From assembly GCA_030704615.1 (NCBI GenBank), contig CM060731.1, positions 29,698,001-29,762,000 of the forward strand: a stretch of 64,000 bases of DNA, given 5' to 3'. A program made the translations under genes and the position numbers. Source of the stretch: Takakia lepidozioides. Its lineage: Eukaryota; Streptophyta; Takakiopsida; Takakiales; Takakiaceae. Within the stretch, counting starts at the first letter, position 1, and the number at the start of each line of letters is the position of its first letter. Shown here piece by piece: positions 43,538 through 55,950 of the stretch. The notes below the pieces were generated by a model that was not told the origin of the DNA, ran no database searches, and saw nothing but the letters and a program-made list of their open reading frames with translations.

Positions 43538-46500
43538 TCAGCCTGCCCAACTCAATGTTTGAGGTTCCACCGCAGGAATATGACCATGAAACTTACGGCC
43601 TACGATAGCAGCCTCAAACTCAGCCATTTTGGGTCGTTTATTGCTTTCATGGGCGCTTCGAATGCCATCACCGGTGATGGTATACAATGCTGTGGCTTGC
43701 TGCAATGATGATGATTTCACCAAATGAGCATAGCGCTGACCGTCCACCCAGCACATCATCACGCGGTTGGTGCATGCATGTGACCAGGTTTCACCTACGC
43801 AAATCCCCAAGGTCAGTAATTGTTCCCTATCTAGAAAGCTGGACCACAGTGGGGCCTTTTTCTCATAACAGCGGGACCAGCAGTGCAACCTCACCATGTG
43901 TATCAAAATCTCTGTAACACCATGGAAAACAACATTATGCAGGTATCAATCGAAACAAAGAGGAAATTTTTTTATTTCCTAAAGCGTAAATCCTTCCTTG
44001 CCTCAAGCTTATAACAACATTGTTGCTTGTACAGACCTAAGGCTGGGACCGTCTTGGCGCCTTCACTTGTAACTCTGTACGTGATTTGGTTTGTAACGAC
44101 AATCTGCATTGCAATCCTAAACGTTAGCCCTGGACGAGGGGGAAGCTTTAGCACATAATCAATAGACTGCTGAATGGATAGCCACGCATAGACAAAAGCA
44201 GATAATTGTTCAACTCCCTTCACATCCCCCTAACCAAGAGATGCACCCAACAACTTTTAGGTTCTCTAACTCCCTCTCAGGGTTTAGACAACAAGACGGC
44301 GCAGGATGGGCATCATAAGGCCCAGGTTGAATTCTTCAGCAATCACCCTGAGCTTCTGGCCCATATCGGCCATCAGTCGGGTTCTTCCAGCCAGGTCATC
44401 AAAGTCTTGGCGAAAATGGAATGTCACGCTGTCAAACACTATCAACTTAACCTGTCACGTTCACCAAACATGTTTCTTAGGTAGCTACCCTGCCCAACTT
44501 GTAGGCTAGCACAACGTTCTGATTAAATACATGATATGCGCACCTCCTCTCTCATGTGGGAACCTCATCATATGATTGCTCAGATCAAATGCACTCCAAC
44601 AACCAGGATTTTATGCGGGGTAACGCGGTGGCTCACGATAACTCGTCGAATCACATGGCACTGCAAATCTGGTCTTGATTGTGCATACTTCAGAAGTATG
44701 TTAGAATCACAAACTACATTTACAACTATCTCCACAGTAACAGTCCTTGAAGCCCATGCTCTAAAACAGGTCGAATGCCAATAAACCATGATCTTGCTGA
44801 GCATATCGAGCAATCATTGCAGTGCATGAGATCACATCATTCTTTGGCATTTTGTCAAAGACTTGACGAGCACCCACCACAATCCCACACCAGCAATATA
44901 TACCGACAAGGGCAGTCCAGTCCACTTACTGAAGCATGGCAACTCATTATACAACTGGTCGCATTCCATGTATAATGACAAAGGCCCTTCAATCAAGGTG
45001 GTGGGTCTTAGCGCTGGCAATGTTTCATTCAAAATTTTGGCCTATCAACTTTCGATGGTAGGATAGAGGCCTACCATGGTGTAACAGGTGATGGAGAATT
45101 AGTGTTTGATTCCAGGTAGGGAGAACCACATCCAAGGAAGGCAACAGGTGTGCAAATTGCCCAATCCCGACAAGGGGTGGTATTGACAATAAATAACAAT
45201 ACTGGGATTTTTCAAGTCTGGTAATTGGAATGGGTACAATCTAAATCCCTTAACAAGGCAGGAGAGAGATTCTCATTATATTCACCTGATTATATACCCC
45301 TTTGAGACTGGGGTCTCACATCTCATCCTAGTGCAGTGCTCAATTGAGGATGAGATAAGCATCTCCCTCAGTCACTATCAAGCTGATTGATCAGTTTCAT
45401 ATGTGAACGTAGTCTGGGATCTGGTGCCTTCTTGACTCTTTTCTAGATACAATTATTTTACGGAATCCTCAAAGCTACGTGCCTTACACAAGGATACTTT
45501 CTTTCTGTATCATACCTGAGTGTGTTCCTTGAGAAATATTGGCAATGTGTTGATCACAGCCAATTGCTCTGATGGATCGTGCACACGAAAGAGGTGTATG
45601 TGTGACAGAAAATCGTCAACGCTTAGTTGGAGATCCATCCCAAGCTCAGTGGATGTTACAAGCAGGAGCTGAGCAATACAGGCCTCGGCCATCTGTGAGG
45701 CTCGCTCCACCATGAAGCTTCCCTCGGTGTCTGCAGCTCAGACATTGCAGCACTCAACCCTGTGTCCTGAGCTATTCTTCTTGAGATGAGGGAGAAGAAA
45801 GAAACTTTATAACATCCAGAGGGCAACGATTGGCCATGGGACAAGACATCCCAGGAAGCCCACCAAGCTCAAGGGACAGGAACACATGTCAACCAAGAAA
45901 GCACTGCTGAAAAGGACCTACATCCCTGCTTGAAACCAGCTACTGGTCTTGAAAGAGGGATTGCAATTGCGCGTTGTGTGGGCAACCTGAAGACAATATT
46001 CACTTTCTGATTCATTGTCCTGGGTACTCTCACGAGAGAGAGACCCTCTTCAAATCCATCAAGGGAATTGTGCCTGTACCTCTGTTTACCAACTTTGAAA
46101 GTCACGAGGCTGAGCCAAAAGCCCAGGCCAGGCTGACACCGATAGTATGACTTACCTTGGAACAGACAATTGATCTGAGTTTTCCAGATAATCCCTTTAC
46201 ACAAGCATCAATCTGCTGTGTGTGGTTTGCCCAATAACTAGGCCCCAAAAGGGCCTAGGCTTTTGGCTCAGCCTCGAGACTTTCAAAATTGGTAAACAGA
46301 GGTACAGGCACAATTCCCTTGATGGATTTGAAGAGGGTCTCTCTCCGGTGAGAGTAGACAGGACAATGAATTATAAAGTGAATATTGTCTTCAGGTTACC
46401 CACACAACGGGCAATTGCAATCCCCCTTTCCCCTCTGCTTCTGTTTGCTGTTCAAAGGTAGGCTTCCCGCCCTGAGTTTAAATATCAGTCTAGTGCCGAG

Positions 46501-48766
46501 GGTGGGTAAACCCTTGAGGTCATCTATGATGACCAAAAGAATGTACTCATAAGACATTGCTTGCTGTAGCCTTGCGGCCATCGACCCCACGCTCAGTTTG
46601 AGTGGAACACAAAGGGACAGAAACTACCTTTGTGAGGGGCTGACGCCGGTAAGTATGACTTACCTGGGAACACACAATTAATCCAAGTTTTCCAGATATC
46701 CTCTAGAAATCCCTTCACACAAGATTCAATCTGCTTTGTGTGGTTTGTGCAAAGGTAGTTTCTGACAGAGGCTGACAAAGGTAGTTTCTGTCCCTTTGTG
46801 TTCCGCTCAAACTGAGTGCGGGGTGATGGCCACGAGGCTACAGCAAAGAACGTCTTATAGTACATTCTTTTGGTTGCCATCATGGCAAAGGCATTCAGCT
46901 GTCTCTGCATCTGTTTGCTGTTCAAAGGTAGGCTTCTCGCCCGGAGTTTAAATATCAGTCTAATGCCGAGGATGGGTAAACCCTTGAGGGTCATCCATGA
47001 TGACCTCTCCCATGTCACGGACTGGAAACAAGTTCAGGGAAGTTTTCTGCTAACTTCATTTTCATCAGACAATTTCCTGGCAATAGACACGGCTTTGGAC
47101 ACTACAGTCTCTAAGTCAGATTTATCCAGCAGGGTGAAGACTTGTGGGCTTAGATTCAGATCCTTGATGGCCAAAAGATTGTACTCATAAGACGTTGTTT
47201 GCCGTAGCCTTGTGGCCATTGATGGCCAAAAGAGAAAGAAACAAAGCTAGAACTTTATAACATCCACACTGGGCCCCACAATACACATCTACTCGATAGA
47301 CTAAGTTTCTTGCTGTAACCTTGTGGACACAGACCACATATACCCGGTTCACACAAAACGGAAAAGCGGATATGGGACACGGATGGGAGCAGAGCAGAAC
47401 AGCTCCTCAAACTTTGTAGAAGGCTTGATAAGAAGCTCTTAAAGATAGAATCAATATTGCAGCTACTCACCTCAGAATTGAGACCCGACAATGGCCAGAG
47501 CTTTCGGCTTTGGCTTCAAAGCGACAGATGATGCTTTACTACTTTCCCAGGAGGCCTTTCACCTGAGTAGTACTGATTACAATCCATGAGGAGATGGGCA
47601 ATGATCCCGACACAAAATCAGTTTCCCAGCTGGGTTAAGATACTTCAGACAAACAAAGGACTCTGATGAGCTTAAGGTATAAGAAAGTGAGATTGAGAGA
47701 AATCAAACAATTAGGCCTAAATCCCGTACAAAGACACTGCCTCATGCGCTGCCAGAGAGAGAAAGCTCAATGTACCAATGTAGACAGCATGACCGCCCAA
47801 ACCACCGAGCTTGTGTGGAATCTGCACATTAATGGCCAGCTGCATTCTGCCAACCAATACACCACATAAATGCAGGGGACATCAAAGCCAGAAAGTGGAG
47901 AGACATTGTTTCTCTAAGCTCTTAAACATTTGATGTACACATGGAACAAATAAACAGACTGCCAAGAGATTACAAAATAGACAAATGAAATGGTGCTTTA
48001 TAACGTCCGCGGAAAGCTCATAGAGCTTACGGGACAAAATGGAAGAAAACATGAGAGAGGAAACAAAACCAGAGCCAAAATTAAAAACTATTGCTCAAGT
48101 GATTGTCTAAGGGTGAAGGCCTCGTGCAGGTAAGCTGCCAAGCATTTCTGATCCTCATAGTGGAAGAGAGAGACAAAATAGAGAGAAAGGGAACTTGGAA
48201 AGAATCAAGGAGTACCCAAGCTGTGTCTTGCCAATGCCGGGTACACCACCTGGCCACATGTCCATATCCATGTTGGTGCTCAACAAAACAAGGTAGGACA
48301 TCACTGCATGATATCCCATCCTGCCTCAACTAGTCCTACAGAGTTTATTTTCCAGTTCAAAACAACCACCTTCCTTAACATTAAACCTGGGTCTGGCACT
48401 TAAGCTGGGAGATGCATATGGGAGAAGTAGATAGTCCAGCAAACCAGGTAACCACCTCAGATGTGCTGGTACAGCAACTTTTGAGTACTTGCACATGAGC
48501 ATTCAATATTGCTTAAGAATTTTAGTTGTCCCAATAATTATATAGTACAGCTGCATGGCCCAAGATTCAAGACCAGTGGCTACCACATAAAACCAAGTGC
48601 CCATATTTTACCACATCGAACACGCTTTGTGAGATTCACTTACAAATCTCAGAGACTTCCTTTGGACATATACCGCCCCCAAGTATGGCATCCAGTTCTT
48701 CACAGCTCGTACCAATTTTCTTCCTCTCTTTCTCATCCTGGAACAATTCCCATGCATTCTTACCCC
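43538..48766 (-). CDS. RAD51C: RAD51C recombinase paralogue
   Basis: RecA/RAD51-family ATPase that acts with XRCC3 and other paralogues in homologous recombination and meiosis. Minus-strand exons: 48644-48766 (GKNAWELFQDE, ELDAILGGG, VSEIC); 48216-48249, a 34-base micro-exon carrying Walker A (GVPGIGKTQL); 47776-47846 (QLAINVQIP, GGLGGHAVYI); 45516-45730 (TEGSFMVERASQMAEACI, LFRVHDPSEQLAVIN); about 44322-44451 (Walker B strand KLIVFDSVTFHFRQDFDDLA); 44037-44103 (IVVTNQITY); and 43538-43794 (ETWSHACTNRV, WVDGQRYAHLVKSSS, then a tail about 30 residues longer than usual). Phases match at every junction except after 44322, where no GT donor is visible. The most N-terminal exon (helix-hairpin-like region) was not found; the first exon listed may extend upstream of 48766. 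Introns hold LINE and PPR debris. Confidence 0.85.
44800..44935 (-). pseudogene. PPR fragment in a RAD51C intron
   Basis: On the minus strand: TALVGIYCWCGIVVGARQVF, then DKMPKNDVISCTAMIARYAQ. This is a single degenerate L-S pair of a PLS-type PPR protein, with the usual SWTAM tryptophan replaced by cysteine. Confidence 0.65.
45860..46115 (+). mobile_element. Non-LTR (LINE) 3'-end fragment, forward
   Basis: Encodes CNCALCGQPEDNIHFLIHC followed by HERETLFKSIKG. The C-x2-C...H...C pattern is that of the zinc-binding C-terminal region of plant LINE reverse transcriptases. It lies in a RAD51C intron and faces an inverted copy beginning at 46220. Confidence 0.6.
46220..46590 (-). mobile_element. 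LINE 3'-end fragment, inverted copy
   Basis: On the minus strand: LRAGSLPLNSKQKQRGKGDC then CPLCG and the same downstream region as the forward fragment, with which it forms an inverted pair about 100 bases apart. Confidence 0.6.
46591..47230 (-). mobile_element. LINE-related fragments, further decayed copies
   Basis: Repeats of LRARSLPLNSKQMQ and of the noncoding part seen at 46.2-46.6 kb (CTTGTGGCCAT, TTTGTGAGG..CTGAC, CAATCTGCTTTGTG), in shuffled order. Confidence 0.5.
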
Positions 48767-48769
48767 CTG

Positions 48770-49235
48770 CCAAGCACATTGCAGACTTTAGGGTGTTTGC
48801 AAAATGAAGCAGCCAATAATCGAGTCGTGTCAAGCCCTTCCCTACTGAATATGAATCAGACAAGAGAAGCTTCTTATCTTATCGTTATATGAAGTGGCTG
48901 CCCAGAAACAGACGGAAACACAACAATTCTTGGTCTTCTTTGTGTCAGGTAGGGAGAAATCTCTCATTGACCATTCCCTGTAAATGGCTATGATGTACCC
49001 TCAAGGGCTAGCTCCATTAATTCACCTGAGTCCAAAACTCAACCCCAATATGCTGAGTACTTGAAGTTGGGAAGCAAGGAGAAGGACAAGCTGGCCGTAC
49101 CATTAACACCAGAGTTAGGAAGGGTGCCACCAAAGTCCTGCATAATGACCAGTGCCTCCTCATGTGGTATGCATGCCTCTACCCCACCTCATCAACCAGT
49201 CACTGTGACAGAGTGACCTAAATTTCTGTCATATG
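48770..49235. other. Possible 5' region of RAD51C
   Basis: The first RAD51C exon should lie here or beyond on the minus strand. One short frame (from about 49145) is open but does not resemble the family N terminus. Confidence 0.25.
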
Positions 49236-49944
49236 CCGTCCCTTATCAAACGTTTAGACGATAAATTAATACAAATTGAAAGTGCCTAACGCGTTTTTGG
49301 GAATTTTTCAAATTTTGGCCTAATTGCACGGAAATTATAGGACCAAAGCAGTGTTTTTTTTTTTTGGCGAAAAATCGCGACCTCAAAACATTAAAATGGA
49401 ATATTCTGTCGTAAATTCCCAGTTTTTTCATGGATGAAATCGCCAAACTTCTACAAGGGAAAAAATAACAATGGATGAATTTGCCAAATGTGGATGATTT
49501 AAATGGATGAAAGTACATAGGAGGATGATTCTATCCAAATTTTCAATGGATGAACAGAATATATAGCTATTTCTTGTAGCCACTCGTGCTATTTTTCAAA
49601 TTTAAGAAAAAAATCACTGGACCAAAGTGCCTAATGCCTAGAAAATTCCAGCAAAAAACATTCAAGCCTCTTCTCATGTATTACATCAAAATTGCATTGA
49701 ACAAAAATCAATACACATATACGTGTGCAGAAATAACTTCCTACAAATCCCAATCTATTTGCGAGAGCTCCATGTAACTTTTATTCGGAAATAAATGTTT
49801 TCTCTTCTCATGTGCCTAATTCAAAAAACTTATAGCATGAAGATGCCTAATGTGAGAAATGATTTGAGAAACGTACATAAGCAGTCTGTTTGGTTTTTAA
49901 TAATTATTAGGCGCAAAAATGCCTGAACGGTTGATAAAGGACGG
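49236..49944. mobile_element. TIR-bounded non-autonomous element
   Basis: The left end CCGTCCCTTATCAAACG is matched by an inverted right end with two mismatches. The AT-rich interior contains many ATGGATGA motifs. About 230 bp of its interior (49350-49580) recurs at 63670-63920. No target duplication or superfamily was assigned. Confidence 0.6.
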
Positions 49945-50029
49945 TAACACTAGTTAAAGCCCAAATCTTTGAGGATCGTTTGGAGAATATTTGGGCATGG
50001 AAATAGTTTATTACTCCTCATTTACCCAA

Positions 50030-50960
50030 CTGGGCAGGATGTGTTTGTCGGCATTAGCCAACCACATAATTTCAGGTTCTTTATGAAAGATGGAACTCCT
50101 CACATCCAGTACAAAAATTATGCACAAGATTCTCAGTAGAAACCCGATGGAGGATAACCATTCTTTCAATCTATCCTACAAGCGCGGTCAAAACCAGGTT
50201 TTGCGGAAGTCCATTTAGCACATCCTCAAAAGATTGTTGTTTTGCACTCTCATGGAAAGAACGTCAAGTAGCAAGACTCCAACACGTTACATCAAACTTG
50301 GATGTCATTGAAGAAACAACGAAACTTATCAAATATTTAGAGGATTTTCCAGAACAAGATCGTTCGAATGTGGTGTCTTCAAGGATGTTTTGGTCAGACA
50401 ATGATCATATTGATCAACTCTCAATGGAGAATATGGACAATGTTGAAGAATCATCATGGACATGACTTATTTCATTGATGCCTGAGGTGGAAACTTGCAA
50501 ATATTTCGGAAACCTAAGAGAGGTCAGCCCAAAAAATCCAATCGAAAGACGCATACATCCACATTGCAACAACCACTTGTAAGTGATGTCAATTTGGCTA
50601 CTAATTTTGGAATATCCAAAAAAATTGATTCACGGAAAGACATCGAAGCAGGACATTTTGTGGGTGTGCATCTTGAGGACGAACAAGTACAAAATGGTGT
50701 TCCATTTTGGGCTAGCAAAGTGTTGAACATAACGCGACAAACGTATGATGATGACGGAATCGATATTGTGTGGTATTGGCCGTAAACACCCAAAAACATC
50801 CCCAAAAATGCAAATGTAGTGTCACTACAATATAACAACTGTTTGTACAGAACTTGGATACCAAGTGATGATAGTGAAGACGACATTCCAATGGACTCTG
50901 TATTTATTTCGTGGAGAAATACAGTTGGGACAAACAAAACCAAAATATGACATAACCAAA
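50030..50960 (+). pseudogene. Decayed transposon-associated ORF
   Basis: Coding-like pieces in the plus strand: FFMKDGTPHIQYKNYAQDSQ, then LEDFPEQDRSNVV, GHFVGVHLEDEQVQNGVPFW and DIVWYWP, interrupted by several stops and frameshifts. The pattern resembles long repetitive ORFs of unknown function seen in plant TEs (possibly the DUF7869 group). I cannot name it with certainty. Confidence 0.4.
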
Positions 50961-51129
50961 AAACGGAGGCAGAAATTGTTATTCCAAAAACATTATATGA
51001 ACATTTCAAAAATCATATGTTGCTTACGGATAATGATGTTGCCAACGAACATCAAGTTACAATGTAGGATCAAAATTCATAGTTTCCGTTTCAAACTTTG
51101 GAGACATTCATAATGTTTTTAATAAAAAC

Positions 51130-53525
51130 ATTAGGTTTTAAATGTCAAATTTTCTCTCTCCAGATTGTTTGTATATTTGTATTTCTGGTTTGACAAAACA
51201 TGAATTAATGAAATTAAATAGACGCCACTGTTTATTTTATCCCAATAGGATTTATTATTATTATTTTAAATATTTACGTGTATATGAGTATATATATATA
51301 TATATATATATATGATATCATTACAATGATAAAAATTTATGACATTATTATCTATATATTGCAACGTACATATTGTTTTGATTGAATCCATTTCATATGT
51401 ATATCATTTTTATGGTATGAAGATTAGATTTCATACAAGATAATATTTTTAGTCGTACCTTTATTTCTATTCATAGGCCTCTTAATACTATGCTCATATC
51501 CACTTTTCTACCATCATGTCCACTTTTAACAAATACAGTGTTTTAAGTATTGTCCGACAGCAGGGTTACCTCGAAGGAATTAGATGGTTGTGTCAGTACT
51601 TCGATGCAATCCTTCACTCCCGAAACCCGCTCAAAATCTAATAAACACATTTGGGTGTGCACATCTACAATCCTGAGATTCTGGTCCTTTTGAGAGATCC
51701 CAAATTTACAGTGTTTAGAGGAGCTTATCATCGACTTGCATCATGTGCCCTTCAGAGCTCTGCTTTCCATGAAATAACTGGTTGTTTTCTGTATATTAGG
51801 CACCTACCATAGTCTTGTAGTCAAAGGGAATTGCTTTAAGCAGTCCCCTAAGATGTGTAAAATAATATTGAAATGATCATGCATTCCTGGCTCGACATGT
51901 ATAATGGCTTGTCTGACAGCATTCAATTGTTAGAGATTTTTCTTGAGAGATCATGCAGTACACGTTGTCTCGATGTCTGTAGAGACTGACAGTGCCACGG
52001 ATTCATGAGGGCTTGTGAAACAATTGATCAATCTAAATTTCAGAGTTGCAAAGAGAGGTAGTGCCAAGTCTGCGCTGCAGAGCACCTAAAGTGTCAGCTG
52101 CATGGTCAGGGTCTTACTGCAACTGTAACTGTGATATGGTTCGGGAGTCGTCATACATCTCTCGCTGTTGAGGTCTCCTTCTAATAAGAAGCTCGACCAG
52201 AATCCAATGTGTGAGACCGTCCATCGCAGACCAATGTGTATGTTTAATACATATTAAACACCTAAGACAAAGTGAACTGCTTTCTCGCTATTGGAATGGA
52301 TGTGATGAACACCGCCCAGTAGTGGAACTGTGGGCAGAGAAGCCTTTCACTAGAGTATCTGCAGGCATTGGAAGAGGAAATGGTGTCCAAGAGAGAAGGA
52401 AGCTATATTGAGATGAGCTTGTAGGTTCATACGACAAACAAGAGGAGGTTTGCCGCCAAGTTTATGTATTAAAGTTGACAATTGTGGACGTGAAAAAAAA
52501 AAAAAAAAAATCGTTTGCTTTGTGTGCCACTCTTGTTGCATTTGGATATTTTTGGGATATCCACATTGGATTTTTAATTGTGGGTCATATACACAAAGAT
52601 ATTGATCAACGATTCAGTGTGATTTCAAATGTCTTTAAAAGAAATGTCTTATATGTGTTCGTAAAATTGAAAAATCCTAGTTTATTTTGTGGGGCTTTAA
52701 AAAACATAATTCCATGTTACGCCGTTGAGCCCATGAGCTTGGGCCCATAATATCAGATTACGCATAAAAAGACCAATAATTATTATTTTTTGGATATTTT
52801 TACCAACCAAACTTTAGGCATGATATCAAAGATCTTACTACATGTAATATCTGTAAATTGTTACAATCGTCATATACATGGTGTTCATTCTCAGCTGCTC
52901 ACAGCCAAACGCTAAGCTCATCTATTGGCACTGATTGTACCTAATCTGCACTATGCAGTGTGACATGTTTAGCCAATGCTGATTCTCACTCTATGATACT
53001 AGTTCTACATCTGTATAATTACTGAGATCCAGACAGGTTCTTCAGAACTTCGCCGTCCAACAGCCACGTCCGAAATATGTAGAGTAATGTTGCAATTATG
53101 GAGTTTCTCAAAATGATGGCCAAGATGTACTGAGCTGTTCCTTGAAACTTGTGCTGCTGAAGATCCTCAAGCTTTTAAAGCGTAGCAACTTCTTCGGCAT
53201 TATTACTAAAGACGTCACTCTTAGCAACCGTCTTTCCCAGACCTGCTAGTGAAGACACCCGCACTCCCTTATCGACTGCCAGTTTTACTTTCAAGAACTT
53301 GGGATCAGTGAATATGTTGAAGGGTACGACAGTGATACCAATTTGAGCTACACGCTCTTCTTGTCGGGCTCAAATGCTTCTACCAATGGCACGAATCATG
53401 GCCTATATACTGTTCAATATCAATAGAAGAAAAGAAGTTAATATGACAATGTGCTTTAAAGATCGCAAGTATGAATATATAATAGTTGAAAAACCTTAAA
53501 TACCAAACATAAAGCATAAAAGAGA
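51130..53525. other. Long AT-rich stretch without genes
   Basis: Contains an (AT)n microsatellite (about 51290-51313) and a 19-base A run (52492-52510). No open frame has domain signal on either strand. Confidence 0.45.
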
Positions 53526-53529
53526 TTTT

Positions 53530-53790
53530 ATATTCATATAAAAACAACTACCAGGTTGGAGGATACAATTTCCCGTTTTGTTTCGCAAGCAACATAAAGA
53601 TCTCAAGCATGTCAAATAGTGGTCGGATATCATCTTCTTCATATAGATCTGCAAGCGATTTTTCAGTAGATTGCCTGGAAAAACACGCCATTCATCAAAA
53701 GCTTTTTTGGGCCCACTTTTCGGAACTTTTTGAACGTCGGCGACCTCCAAATTCAACGATTTGTAGTTGTGTTTGGTCAATCTTCTGAAC
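53530..53790 (-). pseudogene. Crypton/KIAA1958-like recombinase N-terminal relic
   Basis: On the minus strand: SGPKKAFDEWRVF, then, after a frame change, STEKSLADLYEEDDIRPLFD and EIFMLLAKQNGKLYPPTW. The pattern of an acidic ELYEE block followed by a 'K-x-G-x-LYPP' motif resembles the region preceding the tyrosine-recombinase domain in Crypton-derived proteins. Short and frameshifted. Confidence 0.35.
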
Positions 53791-53984
53791 CTACTAGAGC
53801 AATTTTTGTTCTTTTTTCCTCTATTTTCTTTCAATGGGTCGTCCGAGGTCTTCGCTGTAATAAGAACTCGGTCAAGAGGTGCACGAGAAGATACAGCAGG
53901 GCCACATATAGAGCGTGTCATGCGCATACATATCGCTACACAACTACATCGCTGTCCAAAACCACACAACACATGTGCACACCA

Positions 53985-54090
53985 CACACTAGTATACCAC
54001 TAGTCCACCACTAGTCCAGCCACTAGTCAGTCACTAGGATGTCACTATGCTGCCCACTATGTCAGTCACTAATCCACCACAATGTTATGG
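53985..54090. repeat. Short degenerate CACTAGTC repeats
   Basis: Around eight copies of a 10-13 base unit based on CCACTAGTC/CAGTCACTA. Confidence 0.7.
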
Positions 54091-54169
54091 ACAATGTTAC
54101 TGGCCCATGTTATGACTTGCATCTTGAGTTGCGGCCAGGCCAGTTCTAACGGAACAATGGTGGCCGGGG

Positions 54170-54255
54170 GCGAGGTAGTGTGTTGGACATGTGGAGGACC
54201 CCATATCAAGAAGGATTGGCCAGAGGGATGTGGCAGCGAAAGCGGCTGTGATGGA
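54170..54255 (+). pseudogene. Zinc-knuckle fragment, retroelement gag-like
   Basis: Encodes CWTCGGPHIKKDW, a CCHC knuckle whose last cysteine is tryptophan. There are no flanking gag features. Confidence 0.35.
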
Positions 54256-54925
54256 TGAGGTTGGGGATCTTTTTTCGAGTGATGAACAATAAGAATATAA
54301 GCTCTCTCGAGCTAACAAACTTTGTACATGAACTCATCACTCATATAAAGTCAAGCCAAGTACAACCCATGCTATGGGGAATCCATACTATAACGCCGTA
54401 GTTAGGCGCGGTGAGGCTCAACTCGAGAAAGATGAGCCTCCCCGCGTTTGCCGTGAAGATAACCACTCCAGGCCTAAATCTGTCTTGACCGCTGGATTGA
54501 CACTTGGGCCAATCCCAAATGTCAATATATAAAAGCTAGCTATATTTCTTAGCTACTTTCACATTAGTGGTGAAATAACTTGACAAACGCCTTACAACAA
54601 GATCATCAGAACCTTGTAATTTTGGATATTCTTGTGATAGACCAAGAGAGGCACCGATCTTCGTTAGTGGAAATGTTTTGTAGAACAAGTTCCAATGGAT
54701 TAACAAATGTTGCTGTTTCATCTTGGACAGTTGTAGCAACAACATGATTAGGTAGTATCGTAACCTGGAGATACCAACATTGGGCATGAATGGCCTTACT
54801 GAAATGACGCTCAAAACAAAGTGCACAAACTCATCTAAAGAAAACGCCATCAACGTAAAAAAAATCTAGTGCACATGTAATACGACACAAATTTACTCTA
54901 TAATTTTGCATTTAGTTTTTACGTG

Positions 54926-55007
54926 AGATAAAGTCTTGTAACTCGGGCTTTATGCGATTCAAGATTCCTGGGGGCTATGGAATCTTGAATCGTTGCAGGA
55001 CTTTACC
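54926..55007. repeat. Foldback hairpin
   Basis: A perfect 13-base inverted repeat (GATTCAAGATTCC / GGAATCTTGAATC, 10-base loop) lies inside a second, imperfect stem (GATAAAGTCTTGTAAC / GTTGCAGGACTTTACC), separated by a one-sided 13-base bulge. Confidence 0.6.
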
Positions 55008-55950
55008 TAATACACAAAAAAAACCCGGGTGACCGGGTCGCAAAATGCTCGCCTGTGGGCGACCGATCAAAAACCGGTTGTAGTATTGTCTAGCTTTGCT
55101 TTGGTAGGGGTGATAAAAGGTCAACATTACCGCGGGTGGCTAGTGTAACCTGGGTTATGTTAACCTAGGTACCTCCGCATGCACACAACGCTACTACTCG
55201 CCAGGTTTCGCCATATTTACGTGGAATGGCCAATCCGATGTTGCCACTTCAGCAGTCCAAAATTACTCATCCATGTTCTTCATCCAATTTTAGATACTAC
55301 AGTTTTCGTTCCAACAATAATTATAATTATCTTTCTGTTTTTGAGTAATAATAATAACCTGACTGGATTCTTGGGTTCCTCCCTCACTGTGTGTGTACTA
55401 TATCATGCTTTATGGCCCCTCTGGGGTTTATCTTTTCCCCTTTCAAATACCTAAATTAATGGGGTTTCATCCCCTTTAATCAAAATAATGTAAAATAAAA
55501 TAAACATTTCTTGATTGGCAAGTCAGATTTATCTACACAATTATGGTTTTATTTATAATTTATAATTTATTTATTTTTATTTTTATTTTATTTTTCAAAG
55601 AAAAATAATGGTCGTCTCTCTCCCTGGGCCCTGGAGAGTCTGTTTTGAAAAAGTGTGGGGAGGACCATCGCTGTTACATTGCAAACACTTTGGTGGTCTC
55701 TCTTACACTCTGTGCACTGTTTCGAGGGGACCATGTCTCCTTCACACTGTGGAAGGCGGGGATTCCTTGCTCTGTTTCCAGCACACTCTCTACAGTCTCA
55801 ATCTGTTTGGTCCGTCTGGGGGTTTTCTTTGTCTTTTTGATGTCTTGTCACCGACCGTCTTCATACACGTTCTCGCACTATCGGTAGGTGGTCCTGCTAC
55901 TTCTGGGCTTGGGAGTGGACAGACGTGAGAGGGAGGTTTGAGACAGAAAA
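55008..55950. other. Upstream region of HIRA
   Basis: AT-rich to about 55600, then C/T-rich. It presumably holds the promoter and 5' leader. No single element is clear enough to call. Confidence 0.35.

Noticed and set aside
53985-54090. CACTA-type transposon end suggested by repeated CACTA
   Set aside because: Only short degenerate direct repeats; no inverted partner or target duplication.
55608-55928. ORF upstream of HIRA
   Set aside because: Low-complexity frame in the C/T-rich leader, without domain signal, overlapping other equally open frames.
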